From Latilactobacillus graminis DSM 20719 (GTDB taxonomy: Bacteria; Bacillota; Bacilli; Lactobacillales; Lactobacillaceae): a stretch of 64,000 nucleotides of DNA. The notes under the pieces were generated by a model. It saw only the letters and a list, made by a program, of their open reading frames with translations. It did not search any database and was not told the DNA's origin. The stretch spans positions 1-64,000 of the forward strand of contig NZ_AYZB01000066.1 in the NCBI RefSeq assembly GCF_001436415.1. The letters are read 5' to 3'. Both the position numbers and the translations under genes were made by a program. Below, in pieces: positions 25,663 to 35,456 of the stretch (positions are counted from its first letter, which is position 1; each line of letters starts with the position of its first letter).

Positions 25663-27015
25663 ATGATCGAAAAACAACTTGCTTGTGGCCGTCAGTGGAG
25701 TGCCACCCAGTTTAGTTCAGTTATGAATAATTATAGTTTACCACAGATTAAACAGCGACCAGCTTTTCAAAAGATTGATCAGCAATTAGTTTGTCAACGG
25801 TGTCACCAAGTAGTTAGTGAACAAACTTGTTTACCTGATGGTCGGTATTATTGCGCGGCGTGTTTGATGTTTGGTCGATTGGTTGAAGGCGATCAGCTTG
25901 TCTATATACCAGAAGAGAACCAATTTGCCACAGTTGAGCAACCATTAACATGGTCGGGAACGTTAACGGCGTTTCAAGCACAAGCAGCAGAAAAGATTGT
26001 CACCGTGGTCACTAATAAGCAACAGCATGTTCTAACGGCAGTTACCGGCGCTGGAAAAACGGAAATGTTATTCAGCGGGATTGCTACTGCTTTGGCCCGC
26101 GGTCAACGCGTATGTGTTGCTGCACCACGGGTAGCTGTTTGCTTGGAACTTTATCCACGATTACAAACTGCATTTGCTAAAACGCCATCGATGCTAATGT
26201 ATGGCACACAGACGGCACCGTATATGTACACGCCATTAGTTGTTTGTACCACGCATCAGTTATTTAAATTTTATCATGCTTTCGATACGGTAATTGTTGA
26301 TGAGGTTGACGCATTCCCTTATGTGAACAATCCGCTATTAGCAACAGCCGTTAAGCAAGCGTGTAAGCCGCATTGTGCACTAATCTATCTAACCGCTACC
26401 CCGACTGCTAAGTTACGCCATGCAATCAATATAGGGCAGTTAACTGAAAGTGAATTACCAATTCGATTTCACGGTCATTTGTTACCAGAACCGCATTGTC
26501 GGCCAATATTTCGGTGGCGGCAAACGATTAAGCGCCATAAATTGCCGCGTGTATTACAAGCTTTAATTCAAGATTGTTTGAAAACACAACGTTTGTTGTT
26601 GTTTGTGCCGCAAGTACACGACCTAGAACAAGTACGTAGAAGCATTGTCAAGACGTTGCCGAAGGTTGCAGTTGCCACTGTGCACGCCAGTGATCCGGAT
26701 CAGTTGGCTAAAATCGCAGCGTTTAGATCCGGTACAGGGGATATTTTAATAACAACCACTGTTTTAGAACGAGGTGTCACGCTTAAAAATGTAGCCGTTT
26801 TTGTGTTAGGTGCAGAACACATTGTGTTTAATGAGGCGGTTCTCGTCCAAATTGCGGGACGTGCAGGGCGAGACAAGGCCTATGCGGCTAATCTGGTCTA
26901 TTTTTTCTATACAGATTATACGCTTGCCATTAAACGGGCGTGCCAACAAATTAAATATCAAAACCAAAAAGGACGGCGATTACAATCAACTGTCAGATCT
27001 GTGCAGCGACCATAA
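25663..27015 (+). CDS. comFA: ComFA, DNA-uptake helicase/translocase
   Basis: A DEAD-like superfamily 2 ATPase needed to pull transforming DNA across the membrane. 450 residues: an N-terminal four-cysteine zinc module (C-Q-R-C, then C-A-A-C, about 45-70), Walker A AVTGAGKTE, the Walker B-like VIVDEVDAFPY, the TATPT motif III and the C-terminal helicase motif VLERGVTLKNV with QIAGRAGR as motif VI. All key motifs are present, so it looks functional. ATG 25663 follows GGAGGTGAG closely; GTG 25651 is the alternative. It overlaps the probable start of comFC by about 37 nt. The gene is a marker for late competence. Confidence 0.93.
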   Translation: MIEKQLACGRQWSATQFSSVMNNYSLPQIKQRPAFQKIDQQLVCQRCHQVVSEQTCLPDGRYYCAACLMFGRLVEGDQLVYIPEENQFATVEQPLTWSGTLTAFQAQAAEKIVTVVTNKQQHVLTAVTGAGKTEMLFSGIATALARGQRVCVAAPRVAVCLELYPRLQTAFAKTPSMLMYGTQTAPYMYTPLVVCTTHQLFKFYHAFDTVIVDEVDAFPYVNNPLLATAVKQACKPHCALIYLTATPTAKLRHAINIGQLTESELPIRFHGHLLPEPHCRPIFRWRQTIKRHKLPRVLQALIQDCLKTQRLLLFVPQVHDLEQVRRSIVKTLPKVAVATVHASDPDQLAKIAAFRSGTGDILITTTVLERGVTLKNVAVFVLGAEHIVFNEAVLVQIAGRAGRDKAYAANLVYFFYTDYTLAIKRACQQIKYQNQKGRRLQSTVRSVQRP

Positions 27016-27671
27016 TTGAACAGCCCCCGATGGCATTTTTATTTTCGTTACAACCCTATTTTCCAACAAGCATTTGTGCACACTGTATGGCCAAGTTTGA
27101 ACGAATCGGTCCGCTGCGTTGTCCAATATGTGGTGGGTCAATGCCCAAAATAGCCGAGTGTTCAGACTGCATACGGTGGCAACAACAGTATCCGCAACAA
27201 GGCTTTATTAATCGGGCATTATTTGTTTATAATGAGCCGATGCAACAGTATTTCCAGCAATATAAAGGCCATGGTGATTATCGCTTACGACAGGTTTTTC
27301 GAGGGGTGATTCGTAAAAACTGTCCTGTGAAACGGCAAACGATGTATGTACCGATTCCAACTGATCCGGCACATTTACAAAGCCGAGGGTTTAATCCAGT
27401 GATCGGGTTGTATCAAGATTGTTTTCCATTAACACCATTACTAACAAAATTACCAACTGAAAAAAACCAAGCACAGAAAAATCGAGTTGAACGGCTGGCA
27501 ACCCCGCAATTTTTTGAATACAATTTGCAAAGCCGCTTGCCGATGAACATTCGGCAAATAATTCTATTAGATGATATCTATACAACCGGACGAACATTGT
27601 GGCATGCGCAACAATGCTTACGTCAGCAATTCCCAATGGTATCGATTCACGCCATAACGTTAGTTCATTAA
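26979..27671 (+). CDS. comFC: ComFC, phosphoribosyltransferase-like competence protein (probable ATT start)
   Basis: The PRTase-type domain carries the PRPP signature LLDDIYTTGRT (near the C terminus) and QKNRVERLA, typical of ComFC/GntX. The first standard start, ATG 27030, would cut away part of the zinc module. In the same frame the codons before it read I-N-C-Q-I-C-A-A-T-I-I-E-Q-P-P, supplying the first C-x2-C of the family's N-terminal four-plus-cysteine finger (the others are C-A-H-C and C-P-I-C). A stop at 26952 limits the extension, and no ATG, GTG or TTG is available. ATT at 26979 lies 5 nt after AAAAAGGA, so it is my choice (230 residues). ComFC works with ComFA in transformation. 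Confidence 0.8.
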   Translation: MTINCQICAATIIEQPPMAFLFSLQPYFPTSICAHCMAKFERIGPLRCPICGGSMPKIAECSDCIRWQQQYPQQGFINRALFVYNEPMQQYFQQYKGHGDYRLRQVFRGVIRKNCPVKRQTMYVPIPTDPAHLQSRGFNPVIGLYQDCFPLTPLLTKLPTEKNQAQKNRVERLATPQFFEYNLQSRLPMNIRQIILLDDIYTTGRTLWHAQQCLRQQFPMVSIHAITLVH

Positions 27672-27683
27672 AGGGCTTATTAA

Positions 27684-27712
27684 TTGTTTGTTATGTATGA
27701 ATTATATATAAT
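27684..27712 (+). promoter_or_regulatory. hpf promoter
   Basis: TTGTTT (27684-27689) and TATAAT (27707-27712) have a 17-bp spacer. The leader then contains a CTCG/CGAG stem and a second hairpin (ACAAAT..CCC with GGG..ATTTGT, 27756-27779) ending just before the SD. Confidence 0.7.
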
Positions 27713-27796
27713 GAAGTTAGTCATAAAGTCTCGGAAATGAATCGAGTTTCGAGCGACAAATGCCCATAGTGGGATTTGTGAAAGGGGAGAATGCAT

Positions 27797-28342
27797 ATGC
27801 TAAGTTTTAATGTTCGTGGTGAAAATATTGAGGTGACTGATGCAATTCGGAATTATGCTGAAAAAAAAATCAGCAAGCTTGAGAAGTATTTCGATGATTC
27901 AGCAACCGCAACTGCCCACGTTAATTTGAAGGTGTACTCCGATAAGACCGCCAAAGTAGAAGTTACAATTCCATTACCCTATCTGGTATTAAGAGCAGAA
28001 GAAACTTCTCCCGATATGTATGGTAGTGTTGATCTTGTGACCGATAAATTAGAAAGACAAATTCGCAAGTATAAAACTAGAATTAACCGTAAATCACGTG
28101 AACGCGGGATTAAAGGGCTAGAATTAACTGTACCGGAAACAGAAGCATTGCCAGAAGAATCAATGCAAGTTGTTCGGACTAAACGAGTTTCGTTAAAACC
28201 AATGGATAGCGAAGAAGCTATTTTACAAATGAACATGCTTGGACATCAATTTTTTATCTTTGAAGATTCAGAGACTAATGGGACGAGTATTGTGTATAAA
28301 CGACAAGATGGACGTTATGGATTGATTGAAACTGATGAATAA
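27797..28342 (+). CDS. hpf: Ribosome hibernation promoting factor, long form
   Basis: Dimerises idle 70S ribosomes into 100S particles in stationary phase or stress. 181 residues: an N-terminal S30AE domain (MLSFNVRGENIEVTDAIRNY to about 100) that occupies the tRNA and mRNA channel, a linker, and a C-terminal dimerisation domain (about 122-181, with KRVSLKPMDSEEAILQMNMLGHQFFIFED), so it is the long HPF of Firmicutes. ATG 27797 was chosen because GGGGAGA is 7 nt upstream; ATG 27791 abuts the SD. It is monocistronic with a 17-bp-spaced promoter and structured leader. Confidence 0.93.
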   Translation: MLSFNVRGENIEVTDAIRNYAEKKISKLEKYFDDSATATAHVNLKVYSDKTAKVEVTIPLPYLVLRAEETSPDMYGSVDLVTDKLERQIRKYKTRINRKSRERGIKGLELTVPETEALPEESMQVVRTKRVSLKPMDSEEAILQMNMLGHQFFIFEDSETNGTSIVYKRQDGRYGLIETDE

Positions 28343-28354
28343 TTAAATGGTGTC

Positions 28355-28396
28355 AAGGGCTGGGACAACGTTCAGTTGCTCACAGCCTTTTTTTGT
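28355..28396 (+). terminator. Terminator after hpf
   Basis: A GGGCTGGGACAAC/GTTGCTCACAGCC stem (mismatches inside) followed by T7. Confidence 0.82.
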
Positions 28397-28568
28397 ATTA
28401 CTATAGATAATAGGGTTAATTTTTTATGGAACTGAGCTCGTTGTTTACTCTGACGGGGTTTAATTTGATTGTAATAAATGGTAAAATGAATTATTAGTAA
28501 TCATATTGATTAAAAAAGAAATCACTAAATAAGAACGCAAACGTATTTCTAGAGGAGAATTAACGCAG

Positions 28569-30932
28569 ATGGCAAACTTTCTAAAAACATGGGTAGAAAG
28601 CGATAAACGTGAAGTAGCGCGGATGGGCAAAATTGCTGATCAAGTACAGAGCTACGAAGATGAATACAGTAATTTATCGGATGAAGCGTTACAAGCTAAG
28701 ACCCCAGAATTCAAAACAAGATTGGCAAATGGTGAAACTTTGGATGATATTTTACCAGAAGCATTTGCAGTTGCCCGTGAAGGTGCTAAACGGGTTTTAG
28801 GTTTATTTCCGTTCCGCGTACAAATTATTGGAGGGATTACCTTGCATGAAGGTAATATCGCTGAAATGAAGACCGGTGAAGGGAAAACTTTGACGGCCAC
28901 CATGCCGGTTTATTTGAATGCACTGGCTGGTCAAGGGGTGCATGTCGTGACCGTTAATGAATACCTTTCAAGTCGTGATGCAACGGAAATGGGCGAGTTA
29001 TATAATTGGCTCGGGCTTTCAGTTGGTTTAAACTTAAATGCCAAAACGCCAGAGGAAAAACGGGATGCATACAACTCAGATATCACATATTCCACAAATA
29101 GTGAACTTGGGTTTGATTATTTGCGCGATAACATGGTTGTTTATAAAGAAGAAATGGTGCAACGGCCATTGAACTTTGCGATTGTCGATGAAGTGGATTC
29201 AATTTTAATTGATGAAGCGCGAACCCCATTAATTATTTCTGGACAAGCAGAAAAATCGACTGCTCTTTATATCCGAGCTGATCGGTTTGTTAAAACCTTA
29301 AAAGAAGAAACCGATTATAAAATTGATTGGCCTACCAAAACAATCAGTTTAACGGAAACAGGAATTGAAAAAGCCGAAGCTAATTTTGGCTTGGATAATC
29401 TATATGACACTGAGAATACGGCGTTAACACATCATCTGGATGAGTCATTGCGGGCCAATTATATCATGTTAAAAGACATTGATTATGTGGTTCAAGAAGG
29501 CGAAGTTTTAATTGTCGATCAATTTACTGGGCGGGTAATGGAAGGCCGGCGCTATTCCGATGGATTACATCAAGCAATCGAAGCCAAAGAAGCCGTTGAA
29601 ATTCAAGATGAAACCAAAACTATGGCCAATATTACGTATCAAAACTATTTCAGAATGTATAATAAATTATCTGGGATGACAGGGACGGCTAAAACGGAAG
29701 AAGAAGAATTCCGTGAAATTTACAATATGGAAGTTATTTCAATCCCAACCAATCGACCGATTGCCCGAATTGATAAACCAGATGTTCTCTATCCGACATT
29801 GGAGAGCAAGTTTAAGGCGGTTGTCGAAGATATCAAAGAACGATATGCCAAGGGCCAACCGGTCTTAGTCGGGACTGTGGCGGTTGAATCTTCAGAAGTA
29901 TTATCGCGCTTATTGGATGAAAACAATGTACCACATGCCGTCTTAAATGCTAAGAATCATTTTAAAGAAGCCGAAATTATTATGAATGCCGGTCAACGTG
30001 GTGCAGTGACGATTGCGACCAACATGGCTGGTCGTGGGACCGATATTAAATTGGGACCGGGTGTGACTGATTTAGGTGGTTTGGCCGTTATTGGGACAGA
30101 ACGTCATGAATCACGCCGAATTGATAACCAACTTCGAGGCCGTGCTGGTCGTCAAGGGGATCCGGGTGTGACACAATTTTACATGTCGTTGGAAGATGAC
30201 TTGATGAAACGTTTCGGTTCGGAACGGATTAAAGCTTTCTTAGACCGGATGAAGATTTCAGACGACGATGCGGTAATCCAAAGTAAAATGATTACGCGTC
30301 AAGTTGAAGCGGCACAAAAACGAGTTGAAGGGAATAACTACGATACGCGTAAACAAACCCTTCAGTATGATGATGTAATGCGTGAACAACGTGAGGTTAT
30401 TTATAAACAACGGATGCAAGTAATTATGGCAGAAGATAACTTGAAAGAGGTTATTATGCCAATGATTTCTAGGACCGTTAAACGGATTGTGCAGTTGCAT
30501 ACACAAGGTGAAATGGACAACTGGGAATTAGAAGCCATCCATGCGTTTGCAACGACTTCGATGGTGAGTGAAGAAATTTTATCAATTGAAAAGTTGCAAG
30601 GCAAAACTGCTGAAGAAATCGAAGCGTTGTTGATGTCACTTGCAGAAGAGAATTACGCAACAAAACAAAAACAATTAGCAGATGCTGATCAAATGCTTGA
30701 ATTTGAAAAAGTGGTTATTCTTCGTGTGGTGGATGAACGTTGGACAGACCATATTGATGCAATGGATCAACTACGGAATTCAATCGGACTACGTGGTTAT
30801 GGTCAAATGAATCCATTGGTCGAATATCAAGAAGAAGGGTACCGGATGTTTGAAGAAATGATCAGCGACATTGATTACGATACAACCCGGCTTTTCATGA
30901 AGGCTGAAATTCGTCAAAATATTCGACGCTAA
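28569..30932 (+). CDS. secA: Preprotein translocase ATPase SecA
   Basis: The motor that drives preproteins through SecYEG. 787 residues: nucleotide-binding domain 1 with TGEGKT (102-107) and [15 protein letters not shown] (about 206-220), the preprotein cross-linking domain, domain 2 with AGRGTD and [11 protein letters not shown] (about 490-520), and the helical scaffold with [17 protein letters not shown]. The protein ends at [11 protein letters not shown], so the C-terminal linker and cysteine-rich zinc tail of longer SecAs are missing; this is common in lactobacilli. ATG 28569 has AGAGGAG upstream. A hairpin with T run follows at 30938-30973, before prfB. Confidence 0.97.
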   Translation: MANFLKTWVESDKREVARMGKIADQVQSYEDEYSNLSDEALQAKTPEFKTRLANGETLDDILPEAFAVAREGAKRVLGLFPFRVQIIGGITLHEGNIAEMKTGEGKTLTATMPVYLNALAGQGVHVVTVNEYLSSRDATEMGELYNWLGLSVGLNLNAKTPEEKRDAYNSDITYSTNSELGFDYLRDNMVVYKEEMVQRPLNFAIVDEVDSILIDEARTPLIISGQAEKSTALYIRADRFVKTLKEETDYKIDWPTKTISLTETGIEKAEANFGLDNLYDTENTALTHHLDESLRANYIMLKDIDYVVQEGEVLIVDQFTGRVMEGRRYSDGLHQAIEAKEAVEIQDETKTMANITYQNYFRMYNKLSGMTGTAKTEEEEFREIYNMEVISIPTNRPIARIDKPDVLYPTLESKFKAVVEDIKERYAKGQPVLVGTVAVESSEVLSRLLDENNVPHAVLNAKNHFKEAEIIMNAGQRGAVTIATNMAGRGTDIKLGPGVTDLGGLAVIGTERHESRRIDNQLRGRAGRQGDPGVTQFYMSLEDDLMKRFGSERIKAFLDRMKISDDDAVIQSKMITRQVEAAQKRVEGNNYDTRKQTLQYDDVMREQREVIYKQRMQVIMAEDNLKEVIMPMISRTVKRIVQLHTQGEMDNWELEAIHAFATTSMVSEEILSIEKLQGKTAEEIEALLMSLAEENYATKQKQLADADQMLEFEKVVILRVVDERWTDHIDAMDQLRNSIGLRGYGQMNPLVEYQEEGYRMFEEMISDIDYDTTRLFMKAEIRQNIRR

Positions 30933-30937
30933 TGCGT

Positions 30938-30973
30938 AAAAATGGCTGAGGCATTTGACTTGGCCATTTTTTT
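30938..30973 (+). terminator. Terminator or attenuator between secA and prfB
   Basis: AAAAATGGC pairs with GGCCATTTTTTT. It is the only signal between secA and prfB (36 nt before the prfB start), so it probably lets some read-through feed prfB. Confidence 0.72.
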
Positions 30974-31004
30974 AATGGCAAAAAATAATGGAGGGACAAA
31001 AAGT

Positions 31005-32121
31005 ATGGAATTAAGTGTAGCAAAACATCTTTTAGAAGCAATTGAAACTAAAATTACGCAATTTAGGGGGTCACTTTGACTTAGATGGCCTCCAAGAAAA
31101 CATTGCGCAAAATGAAGCACAAATGGCAGAGCCTGACTTTTGGACCGATCAAAAAGCAGCCCAAAAGTTAATTGATCAAAATAATACCTTAAAGGCAAAA
31201 TACGATTCCTATATGCAACTCCAAGCGCAATCAGAGGAGCTACAAGTGACATTAGAGTTATTACAAGAAGAACCCGATGCTGAACTCCAGACGAGTTTTG
31301 AAGCTGATTTGACAGCTGTCCAAGCTCAGATGCAACAATATGAACTCGGACAATTACTATCGGGCGACTATGATCACAATAATGCGATTGTCGAATTACA
31401 TCCCGGTGCTGGTGGTACGGAATCTCAGGATTGGGGTTCAATGCTTTTACGGATGTACTTACGTTGGGCGGACGCCCACGGGTTTACTGTGGAAACGGAA
31501 GATTATCAAGCTGGGGAAGAAGCGGGGATTAAGAGTGTTACTTTGATGATTAAAGGCCACAACGCTTATGGAATGTTGCGTTCGGAAAAAGGGGTTCATC
31601 GACTAGTTCGAATTTCACCATTTGATTCAGCTGGTCGGCGCCACACCTCATTTTGTTCAGTCGATGTCATGCCAGAGTTGGATGATTCGATTGATATCGA
31701 AGTACGGACTGAAGATTTAAGAATTGATGTTTTTCGTTCTAGTGGTGCTGGTGGTCAACATATCAATAAAACATCATCAGCTGTACGGTTGACGCATTTA
31801 CCAACCGGGATTGTTGTTTCATCACAGGCCCAACGATCACAACTCCAAAACCGAGAAACTGCGATGAATATGTTGAAAGCGAAGCTCTATCAACGGGAAC
31901 AAGCAGAGCAAGCCAAAAAAGCAGCTGCAATTAAAGGCGAACAACTCGAAATAGGTTGGGGTTCACAGATTCGTTCGTACGTGTTCCATCCCTATACAAT
32001 GGTCAAAGATCACCGGACTGATTATGAAACGGGGAATGGCCAGGCCGTGATGGACGGGGATTTGGATCCATTTATTTATGCCTATTTACAATGGCGATTA
32101 AGTCAGCAGAATCCAGATTAA
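31005..32121 (+). CDS. prfB: Peptide chain release factor 2 (programmed +1 frameshift)
   Basis: Recognises UGA and UAA stops. The gene begins at ATG 31005 with GGAGGG upstream, reads 24 codons to CTT (31074-31076), meets an in-frame TGA (31077-31079) and continues in the +1 frame from GAC 31078, giving 371 residues. The product keeps the SPF anticodon-like tripeptide (about 204-206) and the GGQ motif (249-251) in [17 protein letters not shown]. The frameshift makes RF2 autoregulate: low RF2 stalls at TGA and favours the shift. A reading from 31042 would miss the first part and has no good start. Confidence 0.97.
31065..31080 (+). promoter_or_regulatory. prfB programmed +1 frameshift site
   Basis: AGGGGG (31065-31070), a 3-nt spacer, then CTT-TGA-C. 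This is the conserved RF2 recoding signal: an SD-like stimulator 3 nt before the slippery CTT and the poor UGA-C stop context. Confidence 0.96.
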
Positions 32122-32178
32122 CTGCAAAGAAATTGAAATATAAATGTAATCCAATTGTGATTATGTGAATCGATAGCA

Positions 32179-32187
32179 TGCTATAAT
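32179..32187 (+). promoter_or_regulatory. Extended -10 promoter of ftsEX
   Basis: TGC-TATAAT, an extended -10, lies about 64 nt before the ftsE start. No good -35 is visible, which is common for extended -10 promoters. Confidence 0.6.
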
Positions 32188-32250
32188 ATAAAGGATTGCG
32201 GTTTTCATTGACAAGTGATAAATGATAACGACAAAAGGAGTGTTTCCCAA

Positions 32251-32937
32251 TTGATTCGAATGACAAATGTGTCAAAAAAGTATCCCAATGGGGTAACGGC
32301 AATTAAGGATCTTTCATTGACGATTGAATCTGGCGAGTTTGCTTATATTGTTGGGCCCAGCGGTGCTGGTAAATCAACATTCATCAAGATGTTATACCAT
32401 CAATTAAGAGCTACGAGTGGTAAAATCGAAGTTGCCGGTTTTGATTTAATCGGTATGAAAGATCGCGATGTACCTTACTTGCGGCGTAAAATTGGGGTCG
32501 TCTTCCAAGATTTCAAACTTTTACCGCGGTTAACGGTTTTCGAAAATGTCGCGTATGCGATGGAAGTTATTGAAGCACAACCACAAGCGATTAAGGATCG
32601 TGTACTAGAAGTGCTTGAATTAGTTGGTTTAAAGGGCGAAATTCGCCGTTTTCCTAATGAACTTTCTGGTGGAGAGCAACAACGGGTAGCAGTAGCGCGG
32701 GCGATTGTCAATCAGCCGGAGGTATTAATTGCCGATGAACCAACTGGGAACTTGGACCCTGAAACGTCAGATGGTATTATGGATATTCTAGAAGCAATTA
32801 ACCAACGGGGGACGATTGTCTTAATGGCAACCCACAATAAACAAATGGTGAACGAGCGAACCCATCGTGTGTTAGCGATTGAAGATGGTCGCTTAGTTCG
32901 TGACGAAAAAGAAGGTGACTACGGCTATGAAGACTAG
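32251..32937 (+). CDS. ftsE: Cell-division ABC ATPase FtsE
   Basis: Cytoplasmic ATPase of the FtsEX complex, which relays signals to peptidoglycan hydrolases at division or elongation sites. 228 residues with Walker A GPSGAGKST (about 36-44), Q-loop VFQDFKLLPRLTV, signature LSGGEQQRVAVARA, Walker B VLIADEPTGNLDPET and the His switch MATHN. TTG 32251 was chosen for AAGGAG 10 nt upstream and because it gives the standard start MIRMTNVSKKYPNG. It overlaps ftsX by 11 nt, so the two are coupled. Confidence 0.95.
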   Translation: MIRMTNVSKKYPNGVTAIKDLSLTIESGEFAYIVGPSGAGKSTFIKMLYHQLRATSGKIEVAGFDLIGMKDRDVPYLRRKIGVVFQDFKLLPRLTVFENVAYAMEVIEAQPQAIKDRVLEVLELVGLKGEIRRFPNELSGGEQQRVAVARAIVNQPEVLIADEPTGNLDPETSDGIMDILEAINQRGTIVLMATHNKQMVNERTHRVLAIEDGRLVRDEKEGDYGYED

Positions 32938-33814
32938 AACATTGAAGCGCCACCTCAACGATAGTTTTAAGAGTTTAAAACGGAATGGCTGGATGTCCGT
33001 CGCGGCTGTTAGCGCAGTGACTGTTACGCTATTATTAGTCGGCATTTTCTTTGCGATGATTTTTAACTTTAACAAAATCTCACAGGATATTGAAAATGAT
33101 GTGCACGTACGGGTCATGATTGAACGGGGCACAACTAGTAAGCAAAAAGATCAACTCCAAAAGAAACTCGAAAAAATTGCGGCCGTCAAAGACGTCACCT
33201 ATTCGAGTCGTAAAAAAGAATTAAACAAAGTTGTCGGTAGCTATGGGCAATCATTTAAGATGTTTACTGGTGATGACAATCCACTGTATGATGTCTATAC
33301 TGTAAGCACGACAAAACCTAGTCAAACCATTAAAGTTGCTAAACACGCTAAGCAATTGAAGTATGTTTATGATGCAACTTATGGGGGCAACAACGCTAAG
33401 AAATTGTTCAAGGTGATGAGTAGTGTTCGTAAATGGGGGATTGGCTTTACCTTATTACTCCTTTTTGTCGCTGTTTTCTTAATTTCAAATACCATTCGAA
33501 TCACAATTTTATCGCGGCGCGACGAAATCGGAATCATGCGTTTAGTTGGGGCAACTAACGCGTATATTCGTTGGCCATTTCTATTTGAAGGGGCTTGGGT
33601 TGGTTTATTAGGAGTCATTATACCTATCATTATTATTGATGTTGGTTATGGTTGGGTGTACCGACATATGGCACTTAGTATGGCATCAGCCGGCTATTCA
33701 ATGTTGAAGCCCGGGATTTTCTTATTCCAACTAGATTTAACGATGGCTGTCATTGGGATTGTCATTGGGGCTTTAGGCTCTGTCATCTCAATGCGGCGCT
33801 TTCTTAGAATTTAA
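32927..33814 (+). CDS. ftsX: Cell-division ABC permease FtsX
   Basis: Membrane partner of FtsE. 295 residues: a cytoplasmic N terminus (MKTRTLKRHLNDSFKSLKRNGWMS), TM1 (about 25-47), a large extracellular domain (about 50-170) that in other Firmicutes contacts a hydrolase or its adaptor, then three C-terminal TMs with the RRDEIGIMRLVGATNAYIRWPF signature after TM2 and the last segment near 265-285. ATG 32927 lies inside the ftsE end with GAAGGTGA upstream. The terminator at 33918-33968 closes the pair. Confidence 0.95.
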   Translation: MKTRTLKRHLNDSFKSLKRNGWMSVAAVSAVTVTLLLVGIFFAMIFNFNKISQDIENDVHVRVMIERGTTSKQKDQLQKKLEKIAAVKDVTYSSRKKELNKVVGSYGQSFKMFTGDDNPLYDVYTVSTTKPSQTIKVAKHAKQLKYVYDATYGGNNAKKLFKVMSSVRKWGIGFTLLLLFVAVFLISNTIRITILSRRDEIGIMRLVGATNAYIRWPFLFEGAWVGLLGVIIPIIIIDVGYGWVYRHMALSMASAGYSMLKPGIFLFQLDLTMAVIGIVIGALGSVISMRRFLRI

Positions 33815-34300
33815 GCAAAACCAAAAAAGAGTATTGACGAAGTGCCCTTAAATATTGAGCGTAACTTTAAGCAGCTTTCTAGGGTGTAATGCTCAAAAAA
33901 ATAATCATCATTTACTCAAACCGATATTTCTGAAACTCATTAACGTTTCATAGGTATCGGTTTTTTTGATAGAAATTTGTGGCCTGCAGAATATGAAAAA
34001 AGCGCCATCGCTACAGTATTTAAACAGAGGACTTTGCGCGCCATACTTTGAACAATATGATGCTCTTTGAAGATGTGAATTCAATCGTGATATTAAAATT
34101 TTGAGTCTAAGTAAACTGTTAACTGGTATTTAAATTCTCAGGTTTTTCTTAGCAGCTTGTTTAGGACTCTTTTTTAGTGTACGTCTAGGCAGTTAATGGG
34201 GCAAAATGCTATACTAATGTGGATAACTGCGAAATACTGCAGCTGGATAAAATGCAGTGATATTATTACAGCGCTGCGAATGTTTTGGAGGTTTAACGAA
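33815..34300. other. Gene-free interval between ftsX and the PDZ protein
   Basis: Apart from the terminator at 33918-33968 and a probable extended -10 (TGC-TATACT at 34207-34215), I see no gene or structured RNA here. Base composition is AT-rich with no long repeats. A short in-frame open stretch after the ftsX stop (33815-33886) is too small to interpret. Confidence 0.6.
33918..33968 (+). terminator. Terminator after ftsX
   Basis: AAACCGATA pairs with TATCGGTTT, with an inner TGAAAC/GTTTCA stem, then a T run. Confidence 0.88.
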
Positions 34301-35437
34301 TTGACGATGATAATTGATATGTTGCAGCCATTTTTCACGGCCCCACTATTATGGTTAGCAGTGATATATGCGGTCTGGTTAGCTCAAAAGCGAGTTAGAC
34401 GGGAACGAAAAACCTTCCGCATCGCGATTAATCCACGGTGGGTAGAAGTGGGTCATTTTGTTGGGCATGGCTTGTTAGCTGGCTTTATATTGAGTTGTTG
34501 TACTTTAGTTTTAGGCAGTATGGTGAATATGGAATGGTGGTTGATTTATGAAATAATTGCCATTTTGAGTTTGCTAGTGGCGGCTAAATGGCAAAATACA
34601 TCGGCGACTTTCTTAATCAGTGCGCTAGTGTACTTGGGTGCCACCCAAATTTGGCCACAGTATCAAGTTGCTCATCAAAATAGTCTCTTAGCAGAATTGC
34701 TCGTAACTATTGGCTTGGTGACCATTAGTAATAGTGCCTTACAGCGTTGGGATGCTAAAGCAACTGTGACACCAAACGTGGTAACAAGTAAACGTGGCCG
34801 CGCAACGGCCTTCTTTACGAGTCGACAAATTTATATTGCGCCTGTTTTTTTCTTAGTTCCAGGAGCAATTGATTTACCAAAGTTAGGTTTTTGGCCAATT
34901 CTAAATATTGGTCATCAATCTTATAGCCTGGTGATTTTACCCCTGTTGTTAGGTTATTCTTTAAAAGCAGTTAAAGGATTGATGAAGGCGGTCATTGTTA
35001 AGCACGCGAATAGCTACTTAATTTTTGGTTTTTTATTAGTCGGCGCAGGGCTAATCACGGTCGTATTGCCTAATATAATTATTGAAGTTTTAATTGTTGC
35101 GTTAGGGTTAAGTTTTGCCGTACAATGGCGCCTAAATAGGCGGAGTATACGTGAAGAACAAATACATTTTACCAAACCGTACAATGGGGTTTTTATTTTA
35201 GGGATTTTACGCGCGACGCCAGCTGCCAAAATGGGGTTAATGGTCGGTGATACCATTATTGAATGTAACGGCCAAGCAGTTTCAACGAATGATAATTTTT
35301 ATCAAGCAATCCAGAGTCAACCCACGTATTGTCATCTAAAAGTTCAAGACTTAAATGGCGAGTTTCGAATGGCAGAGGGGGCAATTTTTGCGGATGCACC
35401 ACACGAGTTAGGTGTTGTCTTATTTCCAGAGAATTAA
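34301..35437 (+). CDS. PDZ-domain membrane protein, MinJ-like
   Basis: 378 residues: about eight hydrophobic segments (from residue ~15 to ~285) with short loops, then a cytoplasmic C-terminal PDZ domain (about 295-375; GVFILGILRATPAAKMGLMVGDTIIECNGQAV). In B. subtilis the topologically similar MinJ is encoded near ftsEX and bridges DivIVA to MinD, so division-site control is a reasonable guess, but the sequence alone does not prove it. TTG 34301 was chosen because GGAGG is 9 nt upstream; codons further up have no site. Only 19 nt separate it from phoP, so read-through into the phosphate regulators is likely. Confidence 0.78.
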   Translation: MTMIIDMLQPFFTAPLLWLAVIYAVWLAQKRVRRERKTFRIAINPRWVEVGHFVGHGLLAGFILSCCTLVLGSMVNMEWWLIYEIIAILSLLVAAKWQNTSATFLISALVYLGATQIWPQYQVAHQNSLLAELLVTIGLVTISNSALQRWDAKATVTPNVVTSKRGRATAFFTSRQIYIAPVFFLVPGAIDLPKLGFWPILNIGHQSYSLVILPLLLGYSLKAVKGLMKAVIVKHANSYLIFGFLLVGAGLITVVLPNIIIEVLIVALGLSFAVQWRLNRRSIREEQIHFTKPYNGVFILGILRATPAAKMGLMVGDTIIECNGQAVSTNDNFYQAIQSQPTYCHLKVQDLNGEFRMAEGAIFADAPHELGVVLFPEN

Positions 35438-35456
35438 TTAGAAAAGGGTGGCATGA

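Noticed and set aside
30929-31441. Long open frame on minus opposite prfB
   Set aside because: Lies antisense to a certain gene, with no RBS; a shadow of prfB codon bias.
33815-33886. In-frame open stretch following the ftsX stop (about 23 codons)
   Set aside because: No start, no RBS and no recognised similarity; too short to call a relic or read-through extension.
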